From assembly GCA_015698305.1 (NCBI GenBank), contig CP048620.1:1204557-1268556 (forward strand): a stretch of 64,000 nucleotides of DNA, in the 5' to 3' direction. The notes beneath the pieces are model-generated. The model saw only the letters and a program-made list of their open reading frames with translations, was not told the DNA's origin and did no database searches. Numbering within the stretch: position 1 is the stretch's first letter; the number at the start of each line of letters is the position of its first letter. Origin of the DNA: Candidatus Nitrohelix vancouverensis (GTDB lineage Bacteria > Nitrospinota > Nitrospinia > Nitrospinales > VA-1). Shown here piece by piece: positions 52,843 to 64,000 of this stretch. Made by a program: the position numbers and the translations under genes.

Positions 52843-54048
52843 ATGACAGAGAAATTGCCGCAAACCGGAGACGTTTGGGAAAATAATTTGGCGCGCGCCG
52901 TCGCCATTTTCGAAGACCACGACAGTTTTTTATTTGGAGGAGACATTGATCCCGATTCGGTCGGGTCGATGATGTCGCTTTCATTATATCTGGTCAAGAT
53001 TGGCAAGCGCGCCGGTATTTTGATTTCTGAGAATCTGGGCGACAACCTCGATTACTTCGAAAAGATCATCGCTTATAATGGCATTGAAGTTCTGCGCAAT
53101 GTCGAGGATATCAAGAAATCGGGTTCCTCCTATGAGGCGCTGGTTTTCTGCGATACGGCTAATACCAAGCTGGTTCCTTTTTTTGCAGAGCTGTCCGAAC
53201 ATGTCCTGCCTCAAAATCCCATCATAGTCGAAATAGACCATCACTTCGGCGCCGACAGCGAGCAGATTCGGGAAGATAGCGCTCATCTCTTCCGCGAGGC
53301 CAACGCCAACACCGAGATCATTGGCGAATTATTGAATAAATTGAAAAGTCGTAATCCTTCCTTTCCAGCTCCCTTTGAGCAGAGAAATATCTTGCTGGGG
53401 TTGATTACCGGTTTGCTGGGCGATACGGTGGGCGGTCGGGTGGTTCATTATCGGAAAGATTTTGATTCCTGGCTGGAAATTCTGGGCGGAGCGCTGGAAA
53501 AAAATACTCGTCTGCGTAGCGCAACGCCGGATCGGCCTGGCGACACCAAGTGGTCCAAATTTTCCAGTCCGAAAGAAATCCTGCAATATCTGGACAAGCT
53601 GACGGATGAACAGCAAAAATGTCTGGATCGAATGGAGTCGAGAATTTCCATTCAGGACGGCCTGGGCGTTTTAAATATTTTGAACTCGACCTATGGCGAA
53701 GTTGCGGATTGTTGCCGGGAATACAATTCGGACTGGTTCTCTGAATTGTTGGCGACCCTGGTCAATCTGGTTCCTGAAAAATCGGGCAAGGTGGGAGCTG
53801 TTGTGTTCAACGGCAAGAACGCCGAGGGCGCGGATTGCATCTTCATGAAATTTCGTCGGGCGGTGGATTACGACGGTTTTGACCTTCGCACGGCTGAAGA
53901 TTTGATACGCTCCACATTCAACAGCCATTATATGGGCGGCGGCGGTCATGCCGGGGCGGTATCCTTTCGCGTGTCCCCTCATGACGAATCTCAGTTCCTG
54001 GCATCCTTCCAGAAAATCACCGACTTTGTGCATTCGAATTTGAAGTAA
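52843..54048 (+). CDS. DHH-family phosphoesterase
   Basis: About 401 residues from the ATG at 52843; an in-frame GTG at 52831 is possible. The DHH domain has GGDIDPDSVGSM (DxDxDS site), VFCDTANTKL and EIDHHFGAD (the DHH). The C-terminal DHHA1 domain ends with GGGGHAGAVSF. Such enzymes are cyclic-di-AMP or oligonucleotide (NrnA-like) phosphodiesterases. There is no membrane helix, so it is of the soluble NrnA/DhhP-like kind. The last 32 bases overlap the end of the oppositely oriented peptide-binding protein gene. Confidence 0.9.
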   Translation: MTEKLPQTGDVWENNLARAVAIFEDHDSFLFGGDIDPDSVGSMMSLSLYLVKIGKRAGILISENLGDNLDYFEKIIAYNGIEVLRNVEDIKKSGSSYEALVFCDTANTKLVPFFAELSEHVLPQNPIIVEIDHHFGADSEQIREDSAHLFREANANTEIIGELLNKLKSRNPSFPAPFEQRNILLGLITGLLGDTVGGRVVHYRKDFDSWLEILGGALEKNTRLRSATPDRPGDTKWSKFSSPKEILQYLDKLTDEQQKCLDRMESRISIQDGLGVLNILNSTYGEVADCCREYNSDWFSELLATLVNLVPEKSGKVGAVVFNGKNAEGADCIFMKFRRAVDYDGFDLRTAEDLIRSTFNSHYMGGGGHAGAVSFRVSPHDESQFLASFQKITDFVHSNLK

Positions 54049-55633
54049 CGCTTCGATTTCCCTCCAGATAGATTCTCTTGATGTACAGCAGTTCCATCGC
54101 GTTCATTTCAAACCCCTTGACGTAAGGCCTGACCAGCAGATTCATTGCCGAAGTGAACAGCGGAATCATGGCCGCTTCGGACTCCGTCAGAATGCGTTGC
54201 GCTTCGTCGTAAATTTCCAGTCGTTGTTTTGGGTCGGTGACGGCGGAACCTTGCGCCACCAGCGCGTCGTAAGGCGGATGGCTCCATTGCATGCGGTTGT
54301 TGCCGCTGGTGGAAATGAACAGGTTCATGAAATTGTCGGGGTCGGGGAAATCGGCGCCCCAACCAAGGCGGAACATGGCGGGCGGATCGGTCTGCAAGCG
54401 ATTCAAAAAAACCTTCCATTCCTGACTGTCGAATTCGATCTCTATATTCAAATGTTGTTTCCACTGCGCCTGCAGAAACTCTCCGATCAGGCGATGAATG
54501 TCTCCGGTGTTGTACATGGCGGCGACCTTCGGGAAGCCCTGTCCATCGGGGAATCCCGCCTCAGCCAGCAGGCGTCGCGCCAGTTCAGGATTAAAGTGAG
54601 CGCCGATTTCCGGGTTGTGACCGAACATTCCTTTGGGAATCCAGGACGCCGAAGGCGCTTCGCCTCCCTTGAGAATGAGCGGAATTTTTGAACGGTCAAT
54701 GGAATGCGCCAGCGCTCTGCGAACGCGCGCGTCGTCGAAGGGTTTTTTTAGCGCGTTGAAGCCGTAATAATAGCCTCTCAGTTGCGGCATGTTCTGGTAC
54801 TCCGGGCTGTTCTTGTAATGCTCGATCGCCACCGGAGCCAGTTCGATCATGTCCAGTTCCCCCGTTTCGTAGAGCGTCAGCGCGGTGGTGGGTTCTTCCA
54901 CAACGTAGAGGTCGACGCGGTCGATCCGGGGCGGCGAATCGTAATATCCCGGGTTGGCGCGCAGGACGAGTTTGTATTCATGATGCCACTCGGAGAGTAA
55001 AAAAGGACCGTTGGTGACGATATGCTTCGGGTCGGTCCAGCGGTCGCCGTAGCGCTCGACGATATCCCGGCGCTGGGGAAAGGTGACCATGAAAGTGGTG
55101 ATGCTGGGGAAATAGACGGCGGGTTTTTTGAGTTTCACTTCCAGCAATTGAGGGCCGAGCGCGCGCACCCCGACTTTTGAAGCGTCTTTGATTCTGCCCG
55201 CGTTGTATTCCTCGGCGTTTTCCAGATCGAACAGGAAGTAAGCGTATTGAGCCGCAGTCGCCGGGTTGAGCAGGCGTTTCCAGGCGTATTCGAAATCTTC
55301 CGCCGTCACCGCCTTGCCGTCGCTCCAGAAAACGTCGTCGCGCAGATAAAAAAGAATCGTCTTGTTGTCTTTGGAAAGTTCCCAGCGTTTCGCGATCGCC
55401 GGTTGCGGTTCCAGTTGCGCGTTGTACTGCGTCAGTCCCTCCATGATATTGGTCAGAACATTGAACGAAATGCTGTCGGTGGCCAGCGTCCAGTCGAGAG
55501 TCGGCGGTTCGGCGCGGAGCGCCAGTCGAAAGGCCGGTTCCTCCTTCACATTTTCAGGAGTGCAGGAGGCGACAAACAGGCAGAAAAGGATCAGGATCGC
55601 AGTGCGGGACAGGGCTTGCCGTTTCATCTCCAC
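54017..55633 (-). CDS. Peptide ABC transporter substrate-binding lipoprotein (SBP family 5)
   Basis: A 538-residue periplasmic lipoprotein. A hydrophobic leader ends in FVASC (lipobox), and the start may be ATG 55633 or 55627. The mature part opens with FRLALRAEPPTLDWTLATDS and has the OppA/DppA family marks SDGKAVTAEDFEYAWKRLL and ALAHSIDRSKI. It binds peptides or nickel-type ligands for import. No permease or ATPase genes are adjacent, so it is an orphan binding protein that would need components encoded elsewhere. It is convergent with the DHH gene (32-base overlap). Confidence 0.92.
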   Translation of the reverse strand: MEMKRQALSRTAILILFCLFVASCTPENVKEEPAFRLALRAEPPTLDWTLATDSISFNVLTNIMEGLTQYNAQLEPQPAIAKRWELSKDNKTILFYLRDDVFWSDGKAVTAEDFEYAWKRLLNPATAAQYAYFLFDLENAEEYNAGRIKDASKVGVRALGPQLLEVKLKKPAVYFPSITTFMVTFPQRRDIVERYGDRWTDPKHIVTNGPFLLSEWHHEYKLVLRANPGYYDSPPRIDRVDLYVVEEPTTALTLYETGELDMIELAPVAIEHYKNSPEYQNMPQLRGYYYGFNALKKPFDDARVRRALAHSIDRSKIPLILKGGEAPSASWIPKGMFGHNPEIGAHFNPELARRLLAEAGFPDGQGFPKVAAMYNTGDIHRLIGEFLQAQWKQHLNIEIEFDSQEWKVFLNRLQTDPPAMFRLGWGADFPDPDNFMNLFISTSGNNRMQWSHPPYDALVAQGSAVTDPKQRLEIYDEAQRILTESEAAMIPLFTSAMNLLVRPYVKGFEMNAMELLYIKRIYLEGNRSVTSNSNAQSR

Positions 55634-55796
55634 AGCATAGCATGCGCCCTGGCCTGCGGAGGAAGGGAAATGACCGGAAAAATTGGCTGCGGGAAGCGCA
55701 GGAGAATCGTCGGGCTTGGCAGGGGGAACTGTTTTCCCGCTTTACATTTTGCCCAGCAACGATACAATGGCTCTTTTACCCAAATACGAAATTAAT

Positions 55797-56471
55797 ATGT
55801 CAGACGATTTATCCTATATCCGCAAGTGGTTGCGGCGGGGTTTGAGCAAGGACCGCAAGGTTCTGGATCTTTCCAACCGAAAAATAAATAACGAAATCTG
55901 CGTCGAACTGGTCGAAAATCTTCAGGTCGAAGGGCTGGAAGTTCTATACCTCCATTCAAACAACATCAAAGATGAAGGAATGGAAGAGTTGGCGGAATGG
56001 GAATTGTTCGCCTCTCTGCGCGAGCTTTGGTTCTATGAGAACCGCATCGGCGACGACGGCGTGAAGGCTTTGGCGCAGTCTGCCAATGTGACCCGTTTGC
56101 GCTACCTGAGTCTCTATACGAATCGCATTGGCGACGCCGGAGCGATTGCGCTGGCAGAGTCTGAGAGCCTGCGACGTCTGGAGACGCTGGATTTGTCGTT
56201 CAACCGCATCGGCGACGCCGGGGCGATTGCGCTGGCAGAGTCGGAACATTTGTCGAAACTGAAAATTCTGCATCTGGATTCCAACCGCATTGGCGCGGCG
56301 GGTCTGGAAGCGCTGGCGCAAGCCAGGGGGCTGGAAAGTCTCGAAGAATTGCACGTCATGTATAACAAATTAGAACCGGATGCCTTGAAACTCCTGCGCG
56401 AGTCGCCTCGCTTGCAGAAGTTGAGCACGGTCAAAGCGGATCTCTACCCGGAAATCCCCGAGGGTTATTGA
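55797..56471 (+). CDS. Leucine-rich repeat protein (RNase-inhibitor-like), first of a pair
   Basis: About 224 residues from ATG 55797; ATG 55767 is also possible and neither has a strong ribosome site. After an N-terminal helix (RKWLRRGLSKDRK) come about six LRRs of about 25 residues: LRELWFYENRIGDDG, LRYLSLYTNRIGDAG, LETLDLSFNRIGDAG and LKILHLDSNRIGAAG. They are of the Cys-free RI-like type. Two neighbouring units are almost identical in DNA (GGCGACGCCGG, GCGATTGCGCTGGCAGAGTC), so the repeats expanded recently. No signal peptide; partner unknown. The second LRR gene follows. Confidence 0.85.
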   Translation: MSDDLSYIRKWLRRGLSKDRKVLDLSNRKINNEICVELVENLQVEGLEVLYLHSNNIKDEGMEELAEWELFASLRELWFYENRIGDDGVKALAQSANVTRLRYLSLYTNRIGDAGAIALAESESLRRLETLDLSFNRIGDAGAIALAESEHLSKLKILHLDSNRIGAAGLEALAQARGLESLEELHVMYNKLEPDALKLLRESPRLQKLSTVKADLYPEIPEGY

Positions 56472-56473
56472 AT

Positions 56474-57946
56474 ATGGAAGTTAGCGAACGCGATTTGTAT
56501 CTCGTCCGATTGATACGGGATAAGATAGACCGAAGCACCGGTTTGCTTGATCTGAGTTACGAACGTCTGGGCGATGCGGGATTGTCTTTTCTGGTCAAAT
56601 GCAAGGACATGAGTCGCGTGCGGCATTTGGTTCTCAGCTGGAATGAGCTGACCTGCAAGGGCATGGAAATTCTGGCGCAAGGTTCCACCGTATCCAATAT
56701 CGTGCATTTGATTTTAGACGCGAACCGGATCGGCGACCGCGGAGCGATCGCCTTGGCCAATTCAACTCAATTGCCCAATCTGCAAACGCTCAGCATGACC
56801 AGCAACCGCGTGGGCGACGACGGCGCGTTGCATCTGATCAAATCCTCTTCTTTAAAACAATTGAACCGGCTGTCGTTTGAAATGAACCGGGTCGGTTGCA
56901 ATGAAATCACTAAATTCCCTGATGGCGCGGCGAATACCTCCCTGCGCGTATTGAATCTGCGCAAGAATGAAATCGGCGACGCTACGATAGCGCAATGGAT
57001 GCAAGCCGGAGCCTTCGCTCCTTTCAAGGAAATCAATCTGGGCTGGAACCAGATTGGCGATGCGGGGGCGCGCAGTCTGGCGCAATCTCCGACTCTGTCC
57101 AACGTGGAGCGTTTGTTTCTCGATTCGAATTCCATCGCCGATGAAGGCGCCAAAGCGATCGCGCAATCCAGGCATCTGAAAAGCCTTGTCGACCTGTATA
57201 TGCGCGACAACAATTTCGGGCGCGCTTCGGAAAGCATCCTGCTCGATCTGCATGTGCGCATTCTGATCAAAGACCATTTCAAGAATGGCGAACTGAACCT
57301 GAACGACCAGGTTCTGGGCTACAAGGGCATCGTCGCTCTGGCGCGGTCCGAACGCCTGCAGGATGTCGAATTCCTGCAGATGCGGAATACGGGGCTGGAC
57401 CACCGCAGCGTCTCGGCGCTCATCGCCTCGCCGCACCTGAAAAATTTACGACGCCTGAACCTCATGAGCAACGGCCTGCGCAACAAGGGCGCTCTGTGTC
57501 TTGCGGAATGCAAAACCCTGACGGGATTGAAGACGCTGAATCTGGAAAATAACGGCGTCACGCATTTGGGCGCTTTGGCTTTGAGCCGCGCGGGTATGAC
57601 GGGACTGGAAGAACTGAATCTGAGCGCCAACGACATCAACGATAAAGGCGTCGCGTACCTGTCCGGTTCTGGCGACTTCAAGAATTTGAAGACGCTCAAG
57701 CTGATGGATACCTTCATGACCGACCGGGGGATGGTTGCCCTTTCAGAATCAAATTCGCTCCCGGGGCTGGAGAATCTCTTTCTCAACGGCAATCTGATCA
57801 CGCGACGTGGCTTCAACGCGCTGGAAAGCAAACAATGGACGGGACGCCTGAAAACGCTCGATCTGCGTCGTAACAAACTGAATTACGAAGACCAGCTCTA
57901 CCTTGCCGATTCGCACTACGAGGCGATGGATTCGTTGCGCTTCTAG
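56474..57946 (+). CDS. Leucine-rich repeat protein (RNase-inhibitor-like), second of a pair
   Basis: About 490 residues. The start is the ATG at 56474, two bases after the first LRR gene's stop, with GAGGG about nine bases upstream; a TTG at 56468 is possible. It has about 14 LRRs of the same RI kind (LNLMSNGLRNKGALCLAE, LNLENNGVTHLGALAL, LNLSANDINDKGVAYL). The N-terminus (RLIRDKIDRSTGLLDLS) is like that of the first gene, so the two came from a tandem duplication. No signal peptide or enzymatic domain. Probably cytoplasmic protein-protein interaction. Confidence 0.88.
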   Translation: MEVSERDLYLVRLIRDKIDRSTGLLDLSYERLGDAGLSFLVKCKDMSRVRHLVLSWNELTCKGMEILAQGSTVSNIVHLILDANRIGDRGAIALANSTQLPNLQTLSMTSNRVGDDGALHLIKSSSLKQLNRLSFEMNRVGCNEITKFPDGAANTSLRVLNLRKNEIGDATIAQWMQAGAFAPFKEINLGWNQIGDAGARSLAQSPTLSNVERLFLDSNSIADEGAKAIAQSRHLKSLVDLYMRDNNFGRASESILLDLHVRILIKDHFKNGELNLNDQVLGYKGIVALARSERLQDVEFLQMRNTGLDHRSVSALIASPHLKNLRRLNLMSNGLRNKGALCLAECKTLTGLKTLNLENNGVTHLGALALSRAGMTGLEELNLSANDINDKGVAYLSGSGDFKNLKTLKLMDTFMTDRGMVALSESNSLPGLENLFLNGNLITRRGFNALESKQWTGRLKTLDLRRNKLNYEDQLYLADSHYEAMDSLRF

Positions 57947-57963
57947 AATCCACTTCGATGCTC

Positions 57964-57993
57964 CCGACTCGTTCCAGAGTCGGCGCTTCTTTT
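57964..57993 (+). terminator. Hairpin after the LRR pair (probable terminator)
   Basis: A 7-bp stem CCGACTC / GAGTCGG with a 6-base loop (57964-57983), followed by CGCTTCTTTTC. It lies 18 bases after the LRR stop and in front of the convergent cytochrome c gene. Confidence 0.6.
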
Positions 57994-58349
57994 CATTCCT
58001 TCATTTCCATCAATCGAATTCTGATATAACTTGCGAGGGCTTGAATTTCCGTTTCAGTCAGAACGGATTTCCAGGGCATCATTGCGGTTCCCTTGCGTCC
58101 GTTTTGGATGGATTCCAGAATGCGTTGCCGGGTCAATTCCTTACGCGAGGTTTCAGTGAGAAAGTTGCGCGGCGGCGGCGATAGCGCATTGGCGGCAAAG
58201 GTCAGCCCATCGCCCTGCTCGCCGTGACAGACCTTGCAATGTTTCGAAAACAGCCGCTGGCCCTGTTCCAACTCCGTTTCCGCCAGCGCAGGTGATTGCA
58301 GGAACAGAACCGCCGTCAGGCTCAGGACGAGTCGTGCGAGCCGGGGCAT
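57993..58349 (-). CDS. Periplasmic cytochrome c (class I, single heme)
   Basis: A 118-residue protein with a signal peptide (1-23, ending SPALA), then a c-heme site CKVCH. AMMPW near residue 91 is the probable distal Met region, as in small c5/c553-type cytochromes with the ending LASYIRIRL. The class is consistent with an electron carrier in the periplasm. It is only three bases downstream of glnD on the same strand, so it may share a transcript, although the functions are unrelated. Confidence 0.92.
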   Translation of the reverse strand: MPRLARLVLSLTAVLFLQSPALAETELEQGQRLFSKHCKVCHGEQGDGLTFAANALSPPPRNFLTETSRKELTRQRILESIQNGRKGTAMMPWKSVLTETEIQALASYIRIRLMEMKE

Positions 58350-58352
58350 CGC

Positions 58353-61049
58353 CTACAAATCCTCCAAAGATTTATGGAGCAAGCCCTGAATGACGCTTTC
58401 CTTGATCCGCAATATGAAGTTAGGGCGCGCGACTTTTCCGCCAAAATGCGAGATGTAAAAAATATCGATGCCGCGCCCGCCTTGCGTGGAAACGATGGCG
58501 CGATGAATCTGGATATTGAACTGACCAAAGCGGCGCACGATTTTATAGAGCATGCCCATGTGATCGCGCGCCTCCACCCGAACGATGCTGTAAGGCTCGT
58601 CGACGGGATTTTCGATCTGAATTTTGGGTACGATGCCCATTTCAGGAGCTTTTTTTTCGACGAAACGGGTTCGGTTTTTTAACAGGTCGGGCAGATTGAC
58701 GCGTTTTGAAATCAAATTGTCCAAATCTTTTTCGATTCGACTCCAGATGTTTGGCTGGTTCCTCAGGTACTCAGAATCTTCTACCAGCGTGGAAATGAAA
58801 ACCCGGCCGTTCAGGCTCGGCAAAATGCGCGCGCCGAGAATATTCATGCTCTTCGAGGTCAAGGCTCCGATGAGGTTTTCAAAGGCCCCGTCCATCGACT
58901 CGCACAGGAGGGTGATCTGGTGGTAGGCGCCTTCCGCGTTGGGGTAGTGATCGAAAACGAAGGATTGCGATTCGAGCGAGCGCCCCAGGCGCATGTGCAG
59001 GGCGACTTCCACCGAATTGCAGGTCGCCAGATAGTCATCCGGCATCTGCCGCAGATGCTCTTCAATTTGCGAGGCCGTGAACTCCCAGTTCAAATCGCGA
59101 TAGACCTCGTCGCGCGTGGCCTGCGGCTGTTGTTGTAGCGAAGCCGGGTCTTTCAGATAAGCCTGGGCGCGGTGGTACAGCTCCGCAAGGAGTACGTTTT
59201 TGTAAGAGGTCCAGGCGCTCGGCGCCACGGCGCGAAGCTCGCAATAGCTGAACAGGAACAGCATGTCCAGCCGTTCGGGCGACCCCATTTTCTGAGCGAA
59301 ACGTTGCACCACTGCGGGCTGATGGATGTCTTGATGCAGGGCCGTCTCGATCATTTCAAACTGATTGTTGAGCAAAAAGCGCACGCGGTCCCAGTCTTCA
59401 AAAGGCAGAAGGTCTTTCAATTCCCCGCGAGATTGCTCCAGACCGGCCCGATCCGGAAGTTTGGACTGATGGGCAAACTGCAAGAGGAACGCCATTTTCA
59501 AGGGCACCTTGTCTTCCAGCCGCGCTGAAATTTTCGCCAGCAGGTTGAGGTGCTTCAATTGTTGAGAACCCAACTCCTCCAGAAACCCGACTTTGCGCAT
59601 GGAATGCTCGTCGGCGGTGAAATGGTGGTAGAAGTCATAGCTCACCATACAGACGGATTGACCGAATTCAGGCAGGAGTTTTGCCAAAGCCCCGGTTTCA
59701 TGCAGGGACCTTAAATGTTTTTCCGCCTGATCGCTTTTGAGCGCCTGGACAAGCAGACGTTGCGCGACGCCTTCCTGAAACTGCTCGTCCTCCATGTTTT
59801 CGATTTCAAGACGAATCAGACGTTTGAGTTGCGTTTCCGGTTCCAGATCATTATGAATCAATAACTCGAAGGCTCGAAAGACCAGGCTCTTTTTTTTGCG
59901 CTTGGCGCGGCCCAGTTCGTCCCGTCTGTAGGAGAGGGTGTCGCCGGAAGAAAGAAAGCCGTCGCCCAGTGATTTCTGGGTCAAAGAATGGATCACCTTG
60001 CGAATGGCGCGTTTCGGCGCCAGGCATTGTTGAAAAATCGAGTCTGAAATATTCTGGATATTGGTGGCGTGCAGGTAATAGTCGCGCATGAAAGTTTCGA
60101 CGGAGGTCTGCTCCCGGTCGCTGGAATAACCGAGGTTCAGTGCGATTTTTTTTTGCAGGGCGTGGGAGAGCGTATCGCTTTTGCGCTTCTTTATATAGTG
60201 CAGTTCGTTGCGCACCCGGAAGATAAAGTTCAGGGAACTGTCCAGAGAATCCAGTTCTTGCGGAGTCACCACATCCTCTCTGCCGATTTCCCGGAGCGAC
60301 ACACAGCCAAACCGCGCCGCCGCCGCCCACAGCGCCGAATGGTAATCGCGCAAGCCGCCGGGACCTTCCTTGATATTTGGCTCGGGGTAGGCCGTCACCG
60401 TTTCGTGCGAGATCAGGTTGACGTTGCCCGGCGTGCGGGCCTTGGCTTCGAGGAATCCCTTGATGTTCTTGTTCAGTACATTTTTGAGGAAGGAGCGACG
60501 AAACAGATCGTAGCGCGCACGGTCGCCGATCAGGTAGCGCGTATCGATCATCGAGGTTTTGATGGTGATGTCCTCCTCCGCCAGACTGATGCAGTCTTTG
60601 ATCGTTCGGCAACTCTGTCCGATTTCGAGACCGACGCCCCAGAAGATGGAAGTCACGTCCTGAATGAACTGGTCGGTGGATTTGAGGATATTCTTTGGAC
60701 GCAGGAACAGCAGGTCAATGTCCGAGGCCGGATTCATCTCGCCGCGACCGTAGCCGCCCACAGCGATCAGGGCGAATTCCTTGAGTATGGGGAAGCGCGC
60801 GTAGCTTTCATTGGAGGCCAGCGAGGTGATGATATGTCGCAAGGCTTCGTCGATGAGTCCGGTATGAGCTTGAATCACTTCGCGTCCGCCCGCGCCGCGC
60901 CGATGCCACACGAGGATTTTTTCGTGTTCCTCTTTGAGCAGGCCTTTGAACTTCTTGAAAAACTCGTTGCGCTGTCTGAGGTCGGTGGAGATATCCCCAG
61001 CCCGCGAAAAATCAATGCCGAATTGATAATGGCTGATCGAATGAGTCAT
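58353..61049 (-). CDS. glnD: [Protein-PII] uridylyltransferase/uridylyl-removing enzyme GlnD
   Basis: An 898-residue nitrogen sensor that uridylylates and de-uridylylates PII according to glutamine. Nucleotidyltransferase site: GGYGRGEMNPASDIDLLF (about 98-115). Then GlnE-type helices and the HD hydrolase region (VSYDFYHHFTADEHSMRKVG, His/Asp cluster). Two C-terminal ACT domains bind glutamine (VFISTLVED region, then VRVEARDHMGMLYKIV). Length is normal. It lies 317 bp upstream of, and divergent from, the isocitrate dehydrogenase gene, whose product makes the PII effector 2-oxoglutarate; this is an arrangement rather than proven co-regulation. Confidence 0.95.
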   Translation of the reverse strand: MTHSISHYQFGIDFSRAGDISTDLRQRNEFFKKFKGLLKEEHEKILVWHRRGAGGREVIQAHTGLIDEALRHIITSLASNESYARFPILKEFALIAVGGYGRGEMNPASDIDLLFLRPKNILKSTDQFIQDVTSIFWGVGLEIGQSCRTIKDCISLAEEDITIKTSMIDTRYLIGDRARYDLFRRSFLKNVLNKNIKGFLEAKARTPGNVNLISHETVTAYPEPNIKEGPGGLRDYHSALWAAAARFGCVSLREIGREDVVTPQELDSLDSSLNFIFRVRNELHYIKKRKSDTLSHALQKKIALNLGYSSDREQTSVETFMRDYYLHATNIQNISDSIFQQCLAPKRAIRKVIHSLTQKSLGDGFLSSGDTLSYRRDELGRAKRKKKSLVFRAFELLIHNDLEPETQLKRLIRLEIENMEDEQFQEGVAQRLLVQALKSDQAEKHLRSLHETGALAKLLPEFGQSVCMVSYDFYHHFTADEHSMRKVGFLEELGSQQLKHLNLLAKISARLEDKVPLKMAFLLQFAHQSKLPDRAGLEQSRGELKDLLPFEDWDRVRFLLNNQFEMIETALHQDIHQPAVVQRFAQKMGSPERLDMLFLFSYCELRAVAPSAWTSYKNVLLAELYHRAQAYLKDPASLQQQPQATRDEVYRDLNWEFTASQIEEHLRQMPDDYLATCNSVEVALHMRLGRSLESQSFVFDHYPNAEGAYHQITLLCESMDGAFENLIGALTSKSMNILGARILPSLNGRVFISTLVEDSEYLRNQPNIWSRIEKDLDNLISKRVNLPDLLKNRTRFVEKKAPEMGIVPKIQIENPVDEPYSIVRVEARDHMGMLYKIVRRFGQFNIQIHRAIVSTQGGRGIDIFYISHFGGKVARPNFILRIKESVIQGLLHKSLEDL

Positions 61050-63604
<2,555 letters not shown>

Positions 63605-63628
63605 TCGGGTTGTTGCGTTACGATTCAA

Positions 63629-63660
63629 GGGGGGGATAATTTATCCCCCCCTTTTTTTTT
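63629..63660 (+). terminator. Rho-independent terminator of icd
   Basis: Seven G (629-635), a short AT-rich loop (ATAATTTAT), seven C (645-651), then nine T (652-660): a textbook stem and U-run, 24 bases after the icd stop codon. Confidence 0.92.
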
Positions 63661-63755
63661 GAAATAAGAACCGAAGGTTTGTTTCTCCGTTATCTGTAGC
63701 AAGGCGGCGGATTTTAGTTGGAAGCAAGCTAATTAAAAATTGCAGTAGGAACTAA

Positions 63756-64000
<245 letters not shown>

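Overview
The window is 64 kb of compact, moderate-GC bacterial chromosome with about 60 protein genes on both strands. I see no rRNA, tRNA, CRISPR array, transposase or phage module. The gene content points to a marine autotroph of the Nitrospinota (Nitrospina-like) type. The signs are a five-gene pyruvate/2-oxoglutarate:ferredoxin oxidoreductase operon of the reverse-TCA kind, a monomeric NADP isocitrate dehydrogenase followed by malate dehydrogenase, a Na+-translocating oxaloacetate decarboxylase, and Trk K+ uptake. The lineage is an inference from these genes; no rRNA or marker tree supports it.

Layout. 1-9.3 kb (minus strand): hypothetical protein, hflK-hflC, trkA-trkH, oadA-oadB-oadG (membrane quality control and Na+/K+ balance). 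9.3-10.8 kb: a gene-free stretch with dispersed repeats and an inverted pair of REP-like palindromes, then a secreted tandem-repeat protein. 10.8-20.3 kb: giant AsmA-like protein, M28 peptidase, pcm, pyrE-like, mltA, rnhA and a rubrerythrin-like protein. 20.4-24.7 kb: the 2-oxoacid:ferredoxin oxidoreductase operon, with a near-consensus promoter in front, an intercistronic hairpin inside and a strong terminator behind. 24.7-34 kb: zinc-ribbon protein, a protein-deglycation pair (fructosamine kinase and LMW phosphatase), purB-purC, a Rieske-like protein with an altered cysteine set, a TPR protein, a flavin disulfide oxidoreductase, and a coupled alpha/beta-hydrolase plus M15 peptidase. 34-44.5 kb: glycosyltransferase-YfhO pair, then nadB-ftsK-retropepsin-SGNH-plsC-gamma carbonic anhydrase. 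44.5-51.3 kb (minus strand): a tight five-gene operon best read as bacterial ceramide/sphingolipid synthesis and export. 51.3-58 kb: pilin-like protein, small metal-binding proteins, DHH phosphoesterase, peptide-binding lipoprotein and two LRR proteins. 58-64 kb: cytochrome c, glnD, icd and the start of mdh.

The most noteworthy unit is the sphingolipid operon: serine palmitoyltransferase, a GNAT-fold bacterial ceramide synthase candidate, a CerR-like reductase, a CDP-alcohol phosphotransferase whose last conserved Asp is Gly, and an MMPL/HpnN-like RND exporter. The genes overlap or nearly touch, which suggests one pathway from serine plus acyl chain to a headgroup-bearing sphingolipid and its transport. 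Other points of interest are the Rieske-like Cys4 protein, the unusual cysteine spacing in the oxidoreductase ferredoxin subunit, the hydrolase/M15 pair without signal peptides, and the repeat region at 9.4-10.7 kb.
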